14,533 nucleotides of DNA from JABMRP01 sp964444795 (GTDB lineage Bacteria > Planctomycetota > Planctomycetia > Pirellulales > Thermoguttaceae), in assembly GCA_964444795.1 (NCBI GenBank), contig CAYUIQ010000222.1, forward strand, positions 1-14,533, read 5' to 3'. Within the stretch, counting starts at the first letter, position 1. Each line of letters begins with the position of its first letter. Of this stretch, positions 6,211-13,435 are shown one piece after another. Both the position numbers and the translations under genes were made by a program. Below the pieces are notes generated by a model. It saw nothing but the letters and a program-made list of their open reading frames with translations, was not told the origin of the DNA and did no database searches.

Positions 6211-8511
6211 TTACGGGAGATCATCCGCCGGCTGCAACGGGCTTATACCCAGGATGAATCTCAGGCGGTGATCGGAGGCCTCGAAGTGGACCGTTGCCCG
6301 ACGCATGTCGCCCGAGCCGCTCAGCGCGAGAATGCGCCCCAACCCGTACTTCGGATGGCGAACCCGCATCCCCTGATGAAAATGGTCGGGCACCGATGAC
6401 GACTCGTCGCTGCCGGAGGCCAACTCGGCCGCCGTCGTCAGGTGAGCGGCAAAGGGCGACGAGGACACGCTTCTCGACGGAGCCGGTCGCTCTGGCTCAT
6501 CGGTTCGGTCCACTTCATAGTCCGGGTCGCTTTCGCGCCGCTGGTGAGTGTCCTGCCATTCGGGCACCGGTTCGTACGACCCCTCGGCCAGCGGCTCGTC
6601 GATCTCCATCTCGCCACGGGGTAACTCCATCAGAAACGGGCTGGGGACCGCCGTCTGGCGCCGCCCGCGAAATTCGCGGTTGCGCACCCGGCTCAATTGC
6701 AGTTCCTGCCGGGCTCGGGTAATGCCCACGAACATCAACCGCCGTTCCTCCTCAAGCTGGTGCGGTGAATCCATGCTCCGCTCGTGCGGCAGGAGCCCTT
6801 GCTCGACGGCCACCAGATAGACGACGGGAAACTCCAGCCCCTTGGAGGCGTGCAAGGTCATCAGCGTCACTCGGTCGTCGTCGGCTTCCCAGGCGTCGGT
6901 ATCCGCCACGAGGCTCGTTTCCTCAAGAAACATCTCCAGCGACCCGTCGTCGCCGTGACGCTGGTCGAATTCGCGGGCCACGGTGAGTAATTCCTCGATA
7001 TTGGCCAGCCGCTGGGCATCCTCCTCGTTGTCGGACTGTTCGAGTTGCTTCTGGTATCCCGATTCGCTCAGCACGCACCCCAGCACTTCCTCGACCGGTC
7101 CGTGCATCGCGGCGGCGAGCCGGTCGAATAGCTCGACAAACTGCCCGATCAACCGAACCGGCCGGCTGCCCAGCGAATCGATCTCGCGGCAACGGCGAGC
7201 CGCCTCCAGAAGCGAAAGCCCGCGGCCGTCGGCATGGTCGGTAAGCCGCCCGAGCGTTGTTTTTCCGATACCCCGCGCCGGCTTGTTGATCACGCGGAGC
7301 AAGGCCACGTCGTCGCGCGGATTGTTCAGCAAGTGGAGGTAGGCCAGGATGTCCTTGATCTCGGCCCGCTGGAAAAACTCCAACCCGTTGACCATCTGGT
7401 AGGGAACGCCCTCGTTGCGCAGGGCGAATTCCAGGGAACGAGAAAGCGCGTTGATGCGATAGAAGACGGCAAAATCGCGGGGACGGCGGCGACCGGAACC
7501 GATCTGGTCGGCGATCCGCGCGGCGATCGACTCGGCTTCCAGCTTCTGCGTGGGATACGTGATCAGCCGCACCGGCTGGCCATCGCCGTTCTCCGTAAAG
7601 AGATCCTTCTGCTTTCGCCGTACGTTATGGGCGATCAACGCGTCGGCCACGCGCAGAATCCTCTTCGTACTACGGTAGTTTCTCTCCAGCCGGACCACCC
7701 GAACCTTAGGGTAGTCCCGCTCGAATTCCAGAATGTTGTTCAGGTTGGCGCCGCGCCATCCATAGATCGATTGGTCCGGGTCGCCGGTGACCGCCAGATT
7801 GGGATAGTCGATCGACAGCGCCCGGGCGATCGTGTATTGGGCCAGATTGGTGTCCTGATACTCGTCGACGAGAATATAGCGATAGCGGCGGTCGAGATCC
7901 CGGCGGAGCTGGTCATTCTGGCGGAGGATCGTAGCGACGTGCAGCAGCAGATCATCAAAATCGACGGCATTGGACTTCGCCAGCAGGGCCTGATAGACCG
8001 GGTAGATGTGCTCCGCGGCGATTCCCAGGGCGTGTCCCGGTTTGGCTTCGTATTGTTCGGCGGTGATGAGATTATTCTTGGCCCAACTGATCGCCGCGCC
8101 GATCGATTGGGGCGTGAAGGTCCCCAATGGGATCTTGGCCGCGGTCAGAGCTCGCTTGACCGTTCGCCGGCTGTCGGATGTATCGTAGATTGTGTAGTTT
8201 GCCTCAAGGCCAACAAATTGCGCATACTTCCGGAGCAAGCGAGCACAGAAGCGGTGGAACGTTCCTACCCAGACCTCGGTGCCGGGGGCCAGCGACAGGA
8301 CACGCTGGGCCATCTCGTCGGCCGCCTTGTTGGTGAAGGTCAGCGCGAGGATCTGGTGCTGAGGGACACCGTGATCGAGCAGTCGGGCGATCCGGTGCGT
8401 GACGACGCGAGTTTTCCCGCTGCCTGGTCCGGCCAGGATCAGCAGCGGACCGTCGATATGTTCCACGGCCTCGCGCTGGGCGGGGGTCAATCCGTTGCAG
8501 AGAGGGTTCAA
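6211..8511 (-). CDS. pcrA: ATP-dependent DNA helicase PcrA/UvrD (superfamily 1A)
   Basis: A 3'-5' DNA helicase acting in repair and in removing proteins from DNA. The 766 residues are slightly above the usual 720-750. All SF1 motifs are visible in order: Q-motif region LTPAQREAV; Walker A AGPGSGKT at 27-34; Ia LTFTNKAADEM; II VDEYQDT at about 215-221; III TGDPDQSIYGWRG; IV RLERNYRST; V TLHASKGLEFPVVY; VI EERRLMFVGITRARQ. The C-terminal tail VRHPKYGLGRI resembles the Tudor-like module of PcrA/UvrD that contacts RNA polymerase. A TTG at 8511 is the likely start: AAGGA lies eight bases upstream and the protein then begins NPLCNGLTPAQ as PcrA does. An ATG at 8610 would add 33 residues of unlike composition. 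It is first in a row of four minus-strand genes, the other three of lipid type. Confidence 0.95.
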   Translation of the reverse strand: MNPLCNGLTPAQREAVEHIDGPLLILAGPGSGKTRVVTHRIARLLDHGVPQHQILALTFTNKAADEMAQRVLSLAPGTEVWVGTFHRFCARLLRKYAQFVGLEANYTIYDTSDSRRTVKRALTAAKIPLGTFTPQSIGAAISWAKNNLITAEQYEAKPGHALGIAAEHIYPVYQALLAKSNAVDFDDLLLHVATILRQNDQLRRDLDRRYRYILVDEYQDTNLAQYTIARALSIDYPNLAVTGDPDQSIYGWRGANLNNILEFERDYPKVRVVRLERNYRSTKRILRVADALIAHNVRRKQKDLFTENGDGQPVRLITYPTQKLEAESIAARIADQIGSGRRRPRDFAVFYRINALSRSLEFALRNEGVPYQMVNGLEFFQRAEIKDILAYLHLLNNPRDDVALLRVINKPARGIGKTTLGRLTDHADGRGLSLLEAARRCREIDSLGSRPVRLIGQFVELFDRLAAAMHGPVEEVLGCVLSESGYQKQLEQSDNEEDAQRLANIEELLTVAREFDQRHGDDGSLEMFLEETSLVADTDAWEADDDRVTLMTLHASKGLEFPVVYLVAVEQGLLPHERSMDSPHQLEEERRLMFVGITRARQELQLSRVRNREFRGRRQTAVPSPFLMELPRGEMEIDEPLAEGSYEPVPEWQDTHQRRESDPDYEVDRTDEPERPAPSRSVSSSPFAAHLTTAAELASGSDESSSVPDHFHQGMRVRHPKYGLGRILALSGSGDMRRATVHFEASDHRLRFILGISPLQPADDLP

Positions 8512-8790
8512 CGGCAAGATCCTTCTTGATGTCTTGTTACGATGTTCCGCAATGAATACCCACCACACAAGGGGGTATCGGCATGTTGCCGCACGCAGGG
8601 CCCGAGGCACCGAACTCCGCAGTCACCCGTCTGGGGGGAGTGGGGGAAACGGTCGCTCGGGGAGAATTCTTATCAAAAAAACGCTATCCAAGTCGCCCTA
8701 AGTTGTTATACTCTTCGGTATGGATGATGAGTAGGACCTGTCCTCGGGATCGCATGTTCGACTAAACCGAAACACATTGGGAGGGAACCC
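8512..8790. promoter_or_regulatory. divergent intergenic region with candidate promoter
   Basis: This 279-base gap separates pcrA (leftward) from the alpha-CTD-like gene (rightward) and must hold both promoters. The best rightward signal is a TATACT -10 box at 8707-8712, about 80 bases before the start, but no good -35 box lies 16-18 bases upstream; an A-run (8675-8681) does. The ribosome site GGGAGGG at 8779-8785 is strong. I see no clear leftward promoter and no gene in the gap. Confidence 0.35.
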
Positions 8791-9072
8791 ATGACGCGGA
8801 TTCCGTTGAGCCCACACGATGGGCGTGCTGAAAAAATGGCCCGGTGCCTGGAGATGAGTACGGCCGAAATTGGTCTGTCGGTTCGAACGACGAACTGCTT
8901 GGAGGATCGGGGCATATTTACCGTCCGCGATCTGTTGAATTGTACCCGCGAAGATCTGCTGAGCATTTCCAATTTCGGCGAGAAAACGCTGGAGGAGGTT
9001 TATAAGGCCCTGGCAGACATCGGTTTCCTGCGGAGATCGAAGCGGAAGACCGCCCAGTGTGGACACGCGTAA
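8791..9072 (+). CDS. stand-alone RNA polymerase alpha C-terminal-domain-like protein
   Basis: A 93-residue protein whose residues about 23-80 match the alpha-subunit C-terminal domain of RNA polymerase, with no N-terminal assembly domain. LSVRTTNCLEDRGI at 29-42 and NFGEKTLEEV at 61-70 align with the two helix-hairpin-helix segments. Residues known in E. coli to bind UP-element DNA are kept: R32 (as R265), N35 (N268), C36 (C269), G63 (G296), K65 (K298), E69 (E302), with S299 replaced by T66. The tail (RRSKRK) is basic. The likely role is DNA binding or a transcription accessory function, in the cytoplasm. GGGAGGG five bases before the ATG fixes the start. It is not near ribosomal-protein genes, so this is not the main rpoA. 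It precedes the DUF3592 operon by 139 bases and is possibly co-expressed with it. Confidence 0.85.
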   Translation: MTRIPLSPHDGRAEKMARCLEMSTAEIGLSVRTTNCLEDRGIFTVRDLLNCTREDLLSISNFGEKTLEEVYKALADIGFLRRSKRKTAQCGHA

Positions 9073-9113
9073 CCACTGGCGAAGCAAGTACTCGGCTGCT
9101 GAACGGGACTGCC

Positions 9114-9132
9114 CGCGCGCCGGCGCCGCGCG
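9114..9132 (+). terminator. weak GC-rich hairpin after the alpha-CTD-like gene
   Basis: CGCGCG at 9114-9119 and CGCGCG at 9127-9132 enclose a seven-base loop, 42 bases past the stop codon. There is no U-run and such GC palindromes are common by chance in this DNA. It could terminate or just pause transcription toward the gene at 9212. Confidence 0.2.
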
Positions 9133-9211
9133 TGCGGAAGTCGGGCGTGGGGATACCCCCCAACAGTGACCGCCCACATGATCGGCCGGCCGAAGTGGTG
9201 AAGGGGGCGTC

Positions 9212-10570
9212 TTGGCTCGCAGTTTTCGACTCTTCGACAAAAAACGCGGTAACCGGCGTACCGGATCCAAGCGATGGGGGAGCGTGGGCGAACTTGTCGT
9301 CTTCGCCTCCTTCCTGCTCTTCGGTTGCGCGGTGGGCGCTATCATTCTGGACACGCTGGTCGTTCCCCAGTGGAGAGCCAACCACGAATTCGTCAAAGTT
9401 TTCTGCCAAGTGCTTGAGGCGGGGGTCGGCGAATCCCAAGACGACGACGCAACCGTTTATCGCCCGGAAATCAAGATCGAGTACGAGGTCGACGGCCGGA
9501 CCTACCGCACCCGGACGTACGACGTTGGCTGGGCGTACTCCGGTGGCCGGGACGGCAAGCAGGCAGTAGTCGATTCATTTCAAGAGGCGGCCGACGCGGG
9601 TAGAAAGGTCCCCTGTTGGTACGATCCCGAGCAACCGAAAACGGCGGTGGTTGTGTGTGGATACCGTTGGTGGAATTGGCTGCTCTTCGTTGTGCCGCTG
9701 TCGTTGATCGCCATCGGAGGCGGCGGCCTGATCTACACGGCCATGCATTGGGGTAAATCAACTGAGCACCGCGCCGTCATGGCGGGCCGGTTGGCCCGGC
9801 GGGAACCGTTTGCGGCCAACGGCCGGCCGGCCAGCCCGTTTCCCAATGTCCCCGAACCGGCACCCGCGGCCCTTGGCGCCGGTCGCACCTTGCCCGTGCG
9901 CCTGCCCGGCGACATCTCCACCCGCTGGGCGCTTCTCGGGTGGGCCAGCGCGTGCGCGGCAGCCAACACCGCAACGATTGTCTTGGCGGTGCTCGTCGTC
10001 GGCGGACATTGGGCCGGCCACGGAAGTTGGTTGCTCACCTTGTTGCTGATTCCGCTAGTGGCACTGGCGGCATTGACCATCTCCTTTCTTCTCCGCCGCC
10101 TGTTGACCGGCTCCACGATGATCGAAATCTCCGAGCATCCCCTACACCCCGGACAGACTTGCCGGTTGTTCTTCTCCCAGTCGGGACACTTGCGGATCAA
10201 CTGCCTGGAGGTGTTGTTGGTCTGCGAGGAAGAGGCCACGTATCGCCAGGGGACCGACACCCGAACTGAACGAAACGAGGTCTATGGCCAACGGCTCTTG
10301 GTCGAGGGGCCGTTTCGGGTTCGTCGCGGAAAGCCCTTCCAAACGACATGCCCCGTGACCGTCCCGGCCGGAGCCATGCATTCGTTCAAAGCCAACCACA
10401 ACGAAATCGGCTGGAAACTGGTCGTCAAGGGCGACGTGGCCGGATGGCCCGGCTATCGCCGCACGTTTCCGCTGGTGGTGCGGCCCGAGCGCGATAAACA
10501 CGGCGACGAAAACGGCAACGCCGTCCGGCCGGCCGGCTCGGTGGAAAGCCGCGGGAGGGCGAGCCAGTGA
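9212..10570 (+). CDS. DUF3592-type membrane protein with arrestin-like C-terminal domain
   Basis: A 452-residue inner-membrane protein of unknown function. Segments in order: basic N terminus; membrane helix at about 25-50; an exported or lumenal beta domain at about 60-148 with YRPEIKIEYEVDG and VPCWYDPEQPKTAVV, the pattern of DUF3592; helix at 153-177; a Pro/Ala-rich linker at 185-235; two helices at 239-266 and 272-298; then a soluble domain at about 305-425 that begins HPLHPGQT, rich in beta strands and resembling arrestin or Spo0M-like folds. The start is a TTG at 9212 with AAGGGGG five bases upstream. Its TGA overlaps the next gene's GTG by four bases, so the two are translationally coupled. 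The next protein also looks arrestin-like (SGSYHLDG, then paired strands). The DUF3592 call is fairly firm; the arrestin-like call is a fold impression. Confidence 0.8.
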   Translation: MARSFRLFDKKRGNRRTGSKRWGSVGELVVFASFLLFGCAVGAIILDTLVVPQWRANHEFVKVFCQVLEAGVGESQDDDATVYRPEIKIEYEVDGRTYRTRTYDVGWAYSGGRDGKQAVVDSFQEAADAGRKVPCWYDPEQPKTAVVVCGYRWWNWLLFVVPLSLIAIGGGGLIYTAMHWGKSTEHRAVMAGRLARREPFAANGRPASPFPNVPEPAPAALGAGRTLPVRLPGDISTRWALLGWASACAAANTATIVLAVLVVGGHWAGHGSWLLTLLLIPLVALAALTISFLLRRLLTGSTMIEISEHPLHPGQTCRLFFSQSGHLRINCLEVLLVCEEEATYRQGTDTRTERNEVYGQRLLVEGPFRVRRGKPFQTTCPVTVPAGAMHSFKANHNEIGWKLVVKGDVAGWPGYRRTFPLVVRPERDKHGDENGNAVRPAGSVESRGRASQ

Positions 10571-10968
10571 GCGAACCGCAGGCGATTATCCGGCTGGACG
10601 AGAACGGCCGCACGTACTTTCCCGGCGACACGCTCTCGGGAAGTTATCATCTGGACGGGATCTCCTCGGCCGACGTCAAGGCCATCGAAGTCTCCATCCT
10701 GTGGCATACCGAAGGCAAAGGGGATGAAGATCTGGCCGTGCATCATTTCCAGCGACGCGAAGCCGGCAACCGGATCCGCCTCGAACTGCCACCCCAAGGG
10801 CGGTTTCGGACCGTACTGCCCAACAGCCCCTTGAGCTACGACGGCGCGATCGTCAAAGTCGGCTGGTGCGTGCGGGTGCGAGTGTTTCAGTCCGGCGGAA
10901 AAGAACTCCTCAGCCAACGCTCGTTTCGCCTGGGGAAAGTTCGGCCCGGCCGATTGGCGACCTCCTAG
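10567..10968 (+). CDS. small arrestin-like / Spo0M-like hypothetical protein
   Basis: A 133-residue soluble protein with no signal or membrane segment. It opens with a strand (AIIRLDENGRTYFPGDTLSG) of the type seen at the start of arrestin-like domains, where YFPGDTLSG is the 'structured ligand' turn, and continues with alternating strands (AIEVSILWHTEG, GWCVRVRVFQ). It lacks Cys clusters and catalytic motifs, so a binding or scaffold role is likelier than an enzyme. The start is a GTG at 10567 that overlaps the stop of the membrane-protein gene by four bases. The next gene begins one base after its stop. The close packing implies that the three products act together, the small protein perhaps pairing with the arrestin-like tail of the membrane protein. 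This is inference from context. Confidence 0.7.
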   Translation: MSEPQAIIRLDENGRTYFPGDTLSGSYHLDGISSADVKAIEVSILWHTEGKGDEDLAVHHFQRREAGNRIRLELPPQGRFRTVLPNSPLSYDGAIVKVGWCVRVRVFQSGGKELLSQRSFRLGKVRPGRLATS

Positions 10969-10969
10969 C

Positions 10970-11593
10970 ATGCCCCAACAGCCACTCGACGAACGCCGCC
11001 GGCCGGGTAACCCCTTCTCGACCGGGTGCGTGCGCCCCGGGGCGCTCGACTTCATCTTCCCCCGCGACCGGAGCCCCGGCGACCTGATCGAGAAACTCCA
11101 GTCGAACCGCTGGTGGGGCCAGATCACCGGACCGCACGGCAGCGGAAAATCGGCCCTGCTGGCCACGCTGCTCCCCGCGCTGCGAGAGGCCGGGCGGCAA
11201 CCGCTGCTGATCCAGCTCCACGACGGCCAGCGATGGCTGCCCGGCGAATTTCGGCAGGTTCGCCAAGGGGACGACTCGACTCTGGTGATCGTCGATGGAT
11301 ACGAGCAACTCAACTTCCTCAGCCGCGCCAAGCTGCGCTGGGTGTGTCGTCGCCGCGGCCTGGGGCTCGTCGTGACCACGCATCGGCCGGCCGGTTTCCC
11401 CCACCTGTTCACCACCGAGCCTTGCGTCGAACTGGCATGCCGTCTCGTCGAACGGTTGCTCCAGGACGAGCCCTCGGCGATCAGTCCCGACGAGGTAGCC
11501 GCCGCGTTTGTCACCAGCGACAGCAACATTCGCGAGATGCTGTTCGCCTTGTACGATCTGTACGAACGTCGAGAAAAACCCGCCAGGGAATGA
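10970..11593 (+). CDS. P-loop NTPase of unknown function
   Basis: A 207-residue NTPase. Walker A is GPHGSGKS at 54-61, Walker B is LVIVDGYEQL at 105-114 (Asp109, with a Glu at 112), and VVTTH at 134-138 fits a sensor-1 position. A conserved-looking DFIFPRD at 27-33 precedes the loop, as in proteins that cut out a segment of an AAA/ABC-like core. The fold is short for an AAA+ protein, with a small helical C-terminal part (about 165-203). It is probably a cytoplasmic ATPase or GTPase energising or gating the membrane protein encoded two genes upstream. The ATG at 10970 follows the previous stop by one base; no strong ribosome site is visible, which fits coupled translation. No family name can be given with confidence. 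Confidence 0.75.
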   Translation: MPQQPLDERRRPGNPFSTGCVRPGALDFIFPRDRSPGDLIEKLQSNRWWGQITGPHGSGKSALLATLLPALREAGRQPLLIQLHDGQRWLPGEFRQVRQGDDSTLVIVDGYEQLNFLSRAKLRWVCRRRGLGLVVTTHRPAGFPHLFTTEPCVELACRLVERLLQDEPSAISPDEVAAAFVTSDSNIREMLFALYDLYERREKPARE

Positions 11594-11888
11594 CCTTTTC
11601 TTGCCCGGTGCGTCGCCACATCGCGTCGCAAATTTTCGGCCGTCCCCTTTACCTGCCCCGGTTGTGACCTACCCTTTCATTAAGGTAAGTACACGGCGGA
11701 AGGTGCGCCAGGCAACGCCCCCCCGGTACAACCCGTACATGCGGCAGGAATTGACTTCCCCTTACGACTCTCGCAAAGCGAAAGGGCGACCAATCGATCG
11801 GTGGCACGCCGGTTGCCTGTTGACATCGCCGCGCCGCGGAGGTCTGATAAAGGGAGCCCCGTCTTTCCAATTTAGGAGACAATTGAAG
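11594..11888. other. intergenic region before the secreted-protein gene
   Basis: About 295 bases without a gene. It separates the three-gene operon from the secreted-protein gene. It holds the candidate promoter at 11820-11850, a small dyad (tcgcaaagcga at 11771-11781), and a second TTGACT at 11751-11756 without a partnering -10 box. No clear terminator for the upstream operon was found. Confidence 0.5.
11820..11850 (+). promoter_or_regulatory. candidate sigma-70-like promoter
   Basis: A perfect TTGACA at 11820-11825 and TGATAA at 11845-11850 are separated by 19 bases, a little wider than the 17 optimum. The start codon at 11889 is about 38 bases from the -10 box, with the ribosome site AGGAG (11874-11878) ten bases before it. 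The short leader and spacing fit a real promoter. There is no overlap with a gene. Confidence 0.4.
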
Positions 11889-12839
11889 ATGAAATACCGA
11901 ACGATACGCGGTTTGTTGTTGGTCTGCGGCGCTGCGGCGCTGTTGGCCCTTGCGCCGGCTCGAAGCCAAGCCCAGTGTGGTCTTTTCGGGCTGCGATGTT
12001 TCTTCGGCGGAGAGCCGACGATGCGGGTGCCGTACGCGGCGCCGTACACCACGTATTCGCCGGTTGTGGCAGCGCCCGCTTCCCCGGTCGTGGCATCACC
12101 ACTGTGGCGCCCCTTTGCCGCGGGGCGAACCACCTTCAGCCCGGTCGTCGGGTGTGGCACGTGCCCGACGCCGACGGCCGGCAACTCGTGTGTTACCCAG
12201 CAATGTTCTTACACGCCGCGAACCGCCTACCGCACGGTCTACGACGTCGTGCCGGTGACCACGCAACGGGCGGTGACCGCGATCGATTCGTGTAGCGGAT
12301 GCGCCGTGACCGCGTATCGGCCCGAGGTGACGTACGTGCGCCGCGCGCGTCTCGTGCCGTACACGTCGTACTCCCTGGCCTGCACCAACGGCTGCAATCC
12401 GTGCGGCACGGGCGGATACGCGACGGTGGATTCCGGTTGCGCGACGGGTGCCTGCGGTGCCATCGTCCGATCGGCGGCCTCCGTGGCTCCCCCGGCGGCC
12501 GACAACGAAGGATCGGTGCTGGCCGACCCAGCCAAGCCGGAAACGCCCCAGACGTTCGCTCCCAAGTCCAACGGCACAAGTACACCGCCGGCCGACGCTG
12601 GGAAGCCGGCCGAAGGCGGAGCCGCGCCCACGCCCGCTCCGGGAGCCGACGTCAGTTTCCCGCTGCACCAAGTGCCACGGCTGATTGCTCCTGAAAACCG
12701 CGTGACCGCCCGCCCGATTCGCCTGATATCGTTGCAGACGAACCAAGATCTGGCACTCGTGCCGATCGTTCGCCCGGCGAACGTCGAGCCGGTCGTCGAG
12801 AAGATCGACGACAGCGGCTGGCACGCGGTTCGGGATTAA
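11889..12839 (+). CDS. secreted Cys-rich protein with Pro/Ala-rich linker
   Basis: A 316-residue exported protein I cannot name. The signal peptide is clear: MKYR, a hydrophobic stretch at about 9-22, and a cleavage site ARSQA|QCG at about 28. The mature part starts Cys-rich (13 Cys between about 30 and 200), with imperfect repeats around TYSPVV/TFSPVV and an AYRTVYDVVPV segment, a style common among secreted planctomycete proteins. A low-complexity Pro/Ala/Lys/Thr linker follows at about 200-255, then a Cys-free C-terminal part (PRLIAPENRVTARPIRL...). The Cys pairs suggest disulphide cross-linking in the envelope or an extracellular layer; that is inference. The start at 11889 has AGGAG ten bases upstream, and the signal peptide confirms it over an upstream frame that begins at 11508. 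Confidence 0.85.
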   Translation: MKYRTIRGLLLVCGAAALLALAPARSQAQCGLFGLRCFFGGEPTMRVPYAAPYTTYSPVVAAPASPVVASPLWRPFAAGRTTFSPVVGCGTCPTPTAGNSCVTQQCSYTPRTAYRTVYDVVPVTTQRAVTAIDSCSGCAVTAYRPEVTYVRRARLVPYTSYSLACTNGCNPCGTGGYATVDSGCATGACGAIVRSAASVAPPAADNEGSVLADPAKPETPQTFAPKSNGTSTPPADAGKPAEGGAAPTPAPGADVSFPLHQVPRLIAPENRVTARPIRLISLQTNQDLALVPIVRPANVEPVVEKIDDSGWHAVRD

Positions 12840-12926
12840 CGCGGCACACTAGCCGAGTCGCCTTCGGTTGACTAAACTCAGATCGTACGTTCCTCTGCGA
12901 TCCCAGCCACCGGCGACGTTTCCCCA

Positions 12927-12954
12927 GGCCCCTCCGGGGAGGCCCCTCCGGGGT
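12927..12954. repeat. tandem 14-base direct repeat (two units)
   Basis: ggcccctccgggga (12927-12940) is followed at once by ggcccctccggggt (12941-12954). Each unit holds the palindrome cccctccgggg. The second unit runs into the gggtcagaccc motif of the transposase-linked repeat, so the duplication sits at its edge. Confidence 0.85.
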
Positions 12955-12969
12955 CAGACCCTGTTTTCA
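12945..12969 (+). repeat. REP-like motif, copy 1
   Basis: This 25-base motif, cctccggggtcagacc plus ctgttttca, is identical to the one at 13436-13460 and has an inverted relative at 14474-14489. Its core gggtcagaccc is a near-palindrome. It touches a degenerate copy of the transposase 3' end, just as copy 2 touches the intact one. Confidence 0.9.
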
Positions 12970-13013
12970 GGCATTCATCAGTAGCCGCTCGATCCTTTCC
13001 GGTTCGACGCTTC
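12967..13013 (-). pseudogene. degenerate remnant of a transposase 3' end
   Basis: Read on the minus strand, the last codons spell ERIERLLMNA and stop, nearly the same as the intact transposase end (KIERLLANA). Compared with that gene (13467-13530), about 16 bases are missing between the tcgacgcttcg block and the gatcc/gatct block, shifting the frame. Similarity ends at about 13013. It is a relic of a second copy of the transposase, or of a local duplication of its end. Confidence 0.75.
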
Positions 13014-13037
13014 GTACCGCGTTCCCCTGCGAGGTTG

Positions 13038-13415
13038 TCATTTCGCAAACAGAAAGCAACCGAAAGATTCAACGAACTCCGGTCGCTGGCGAGGAGACAC
13101 ATCGAACATATCAAGAACTGCCTGTGCGGCAACGTACACCACTACGATATCGGTTGTATCGACCGGCTGCCAATCAACGTTCGTGATGATCACATTTGCC
13201 TGTAACTTGGCCGTGAATTTCACGGGCACCTGTTTCCGCGCATTACGCACACCGACAATCGCCGCTTCTTTCCATCGATTTGCGTTCCGGGCAGCGAACT
13301 CGATCGTCAGCGATTGTTCGCCGTCTCGAATATCGGCCTCTAATTCGACGACCGCAAAGTAGCCTTTCGCACCGTTCCGCGCGGACAACCGCGCCTTTCC
13401 GGTAATTCGTTTCAT
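13038..13415 (-). CDS. small unrecognised protein between two transposase ends
   Basis: A 125-residue protein I do not recognise. It is rich in beta strands and short helices with no membrane segment. The segment VDWQPVDTTDIVVVYVAAQAV near 79-99 distantly recalls domain IV of elongation factor G (a VDS turn, then a helix), but this is only an impression. Translation is well supported: GGAGG lies seven bases before the ATG at 13415. It reads in the same direction as the transposase, 51 bases after the transposase stop, and is bounded by the two REP-like copies (12945 and 13436). It may be a passenger gene of the mobile region or a resident gene that the transposase landed beside. The C terminus contains VSPRQRPEF. 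Confidence 0.6.
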   Translation of the reverse strand: MKRITGKARLSARNGAKGYFAVVELEADIRDGEQSLTIEFAARNANRWKEAAIVGVRNARKQVPVKFTAKLQANVIITNVDWQPVDTTDIVVVYVAAQAVLDMFDVSPRQRPEFVESFGCFLFAK

Positions 13416-13435
13416 TCCTGAGCCTCCATCCCCCG

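Noticed and set aside
2816..6224. A complete bioluminescence operon
   Set aside because: Only reductase-type functions are present. No luciferase alpha or beta gene is visible anywhere in the window.
7234..8529. Long plus-strand open frame (431 codons) opposite the helicase gene
   Set aside because: All helicase motifs are on the minus strand in the same region; this frame has no recognisable domain or ribosome site.
11508..11888. Upstream extension of the secreted-protein frame to 11508
   Set aside because: It would overlap the NTPase gene and bury the signal peptide inside the chain. The ATG at 11889 has its own ribosome site and a promoter-like pair.
12856..12873. Possible hairpin terminator after the secreted-protein gene (agtc...gact)
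   Set aside because: The stem is short and bulged, with no U-run after it; not above chance for this base composition.
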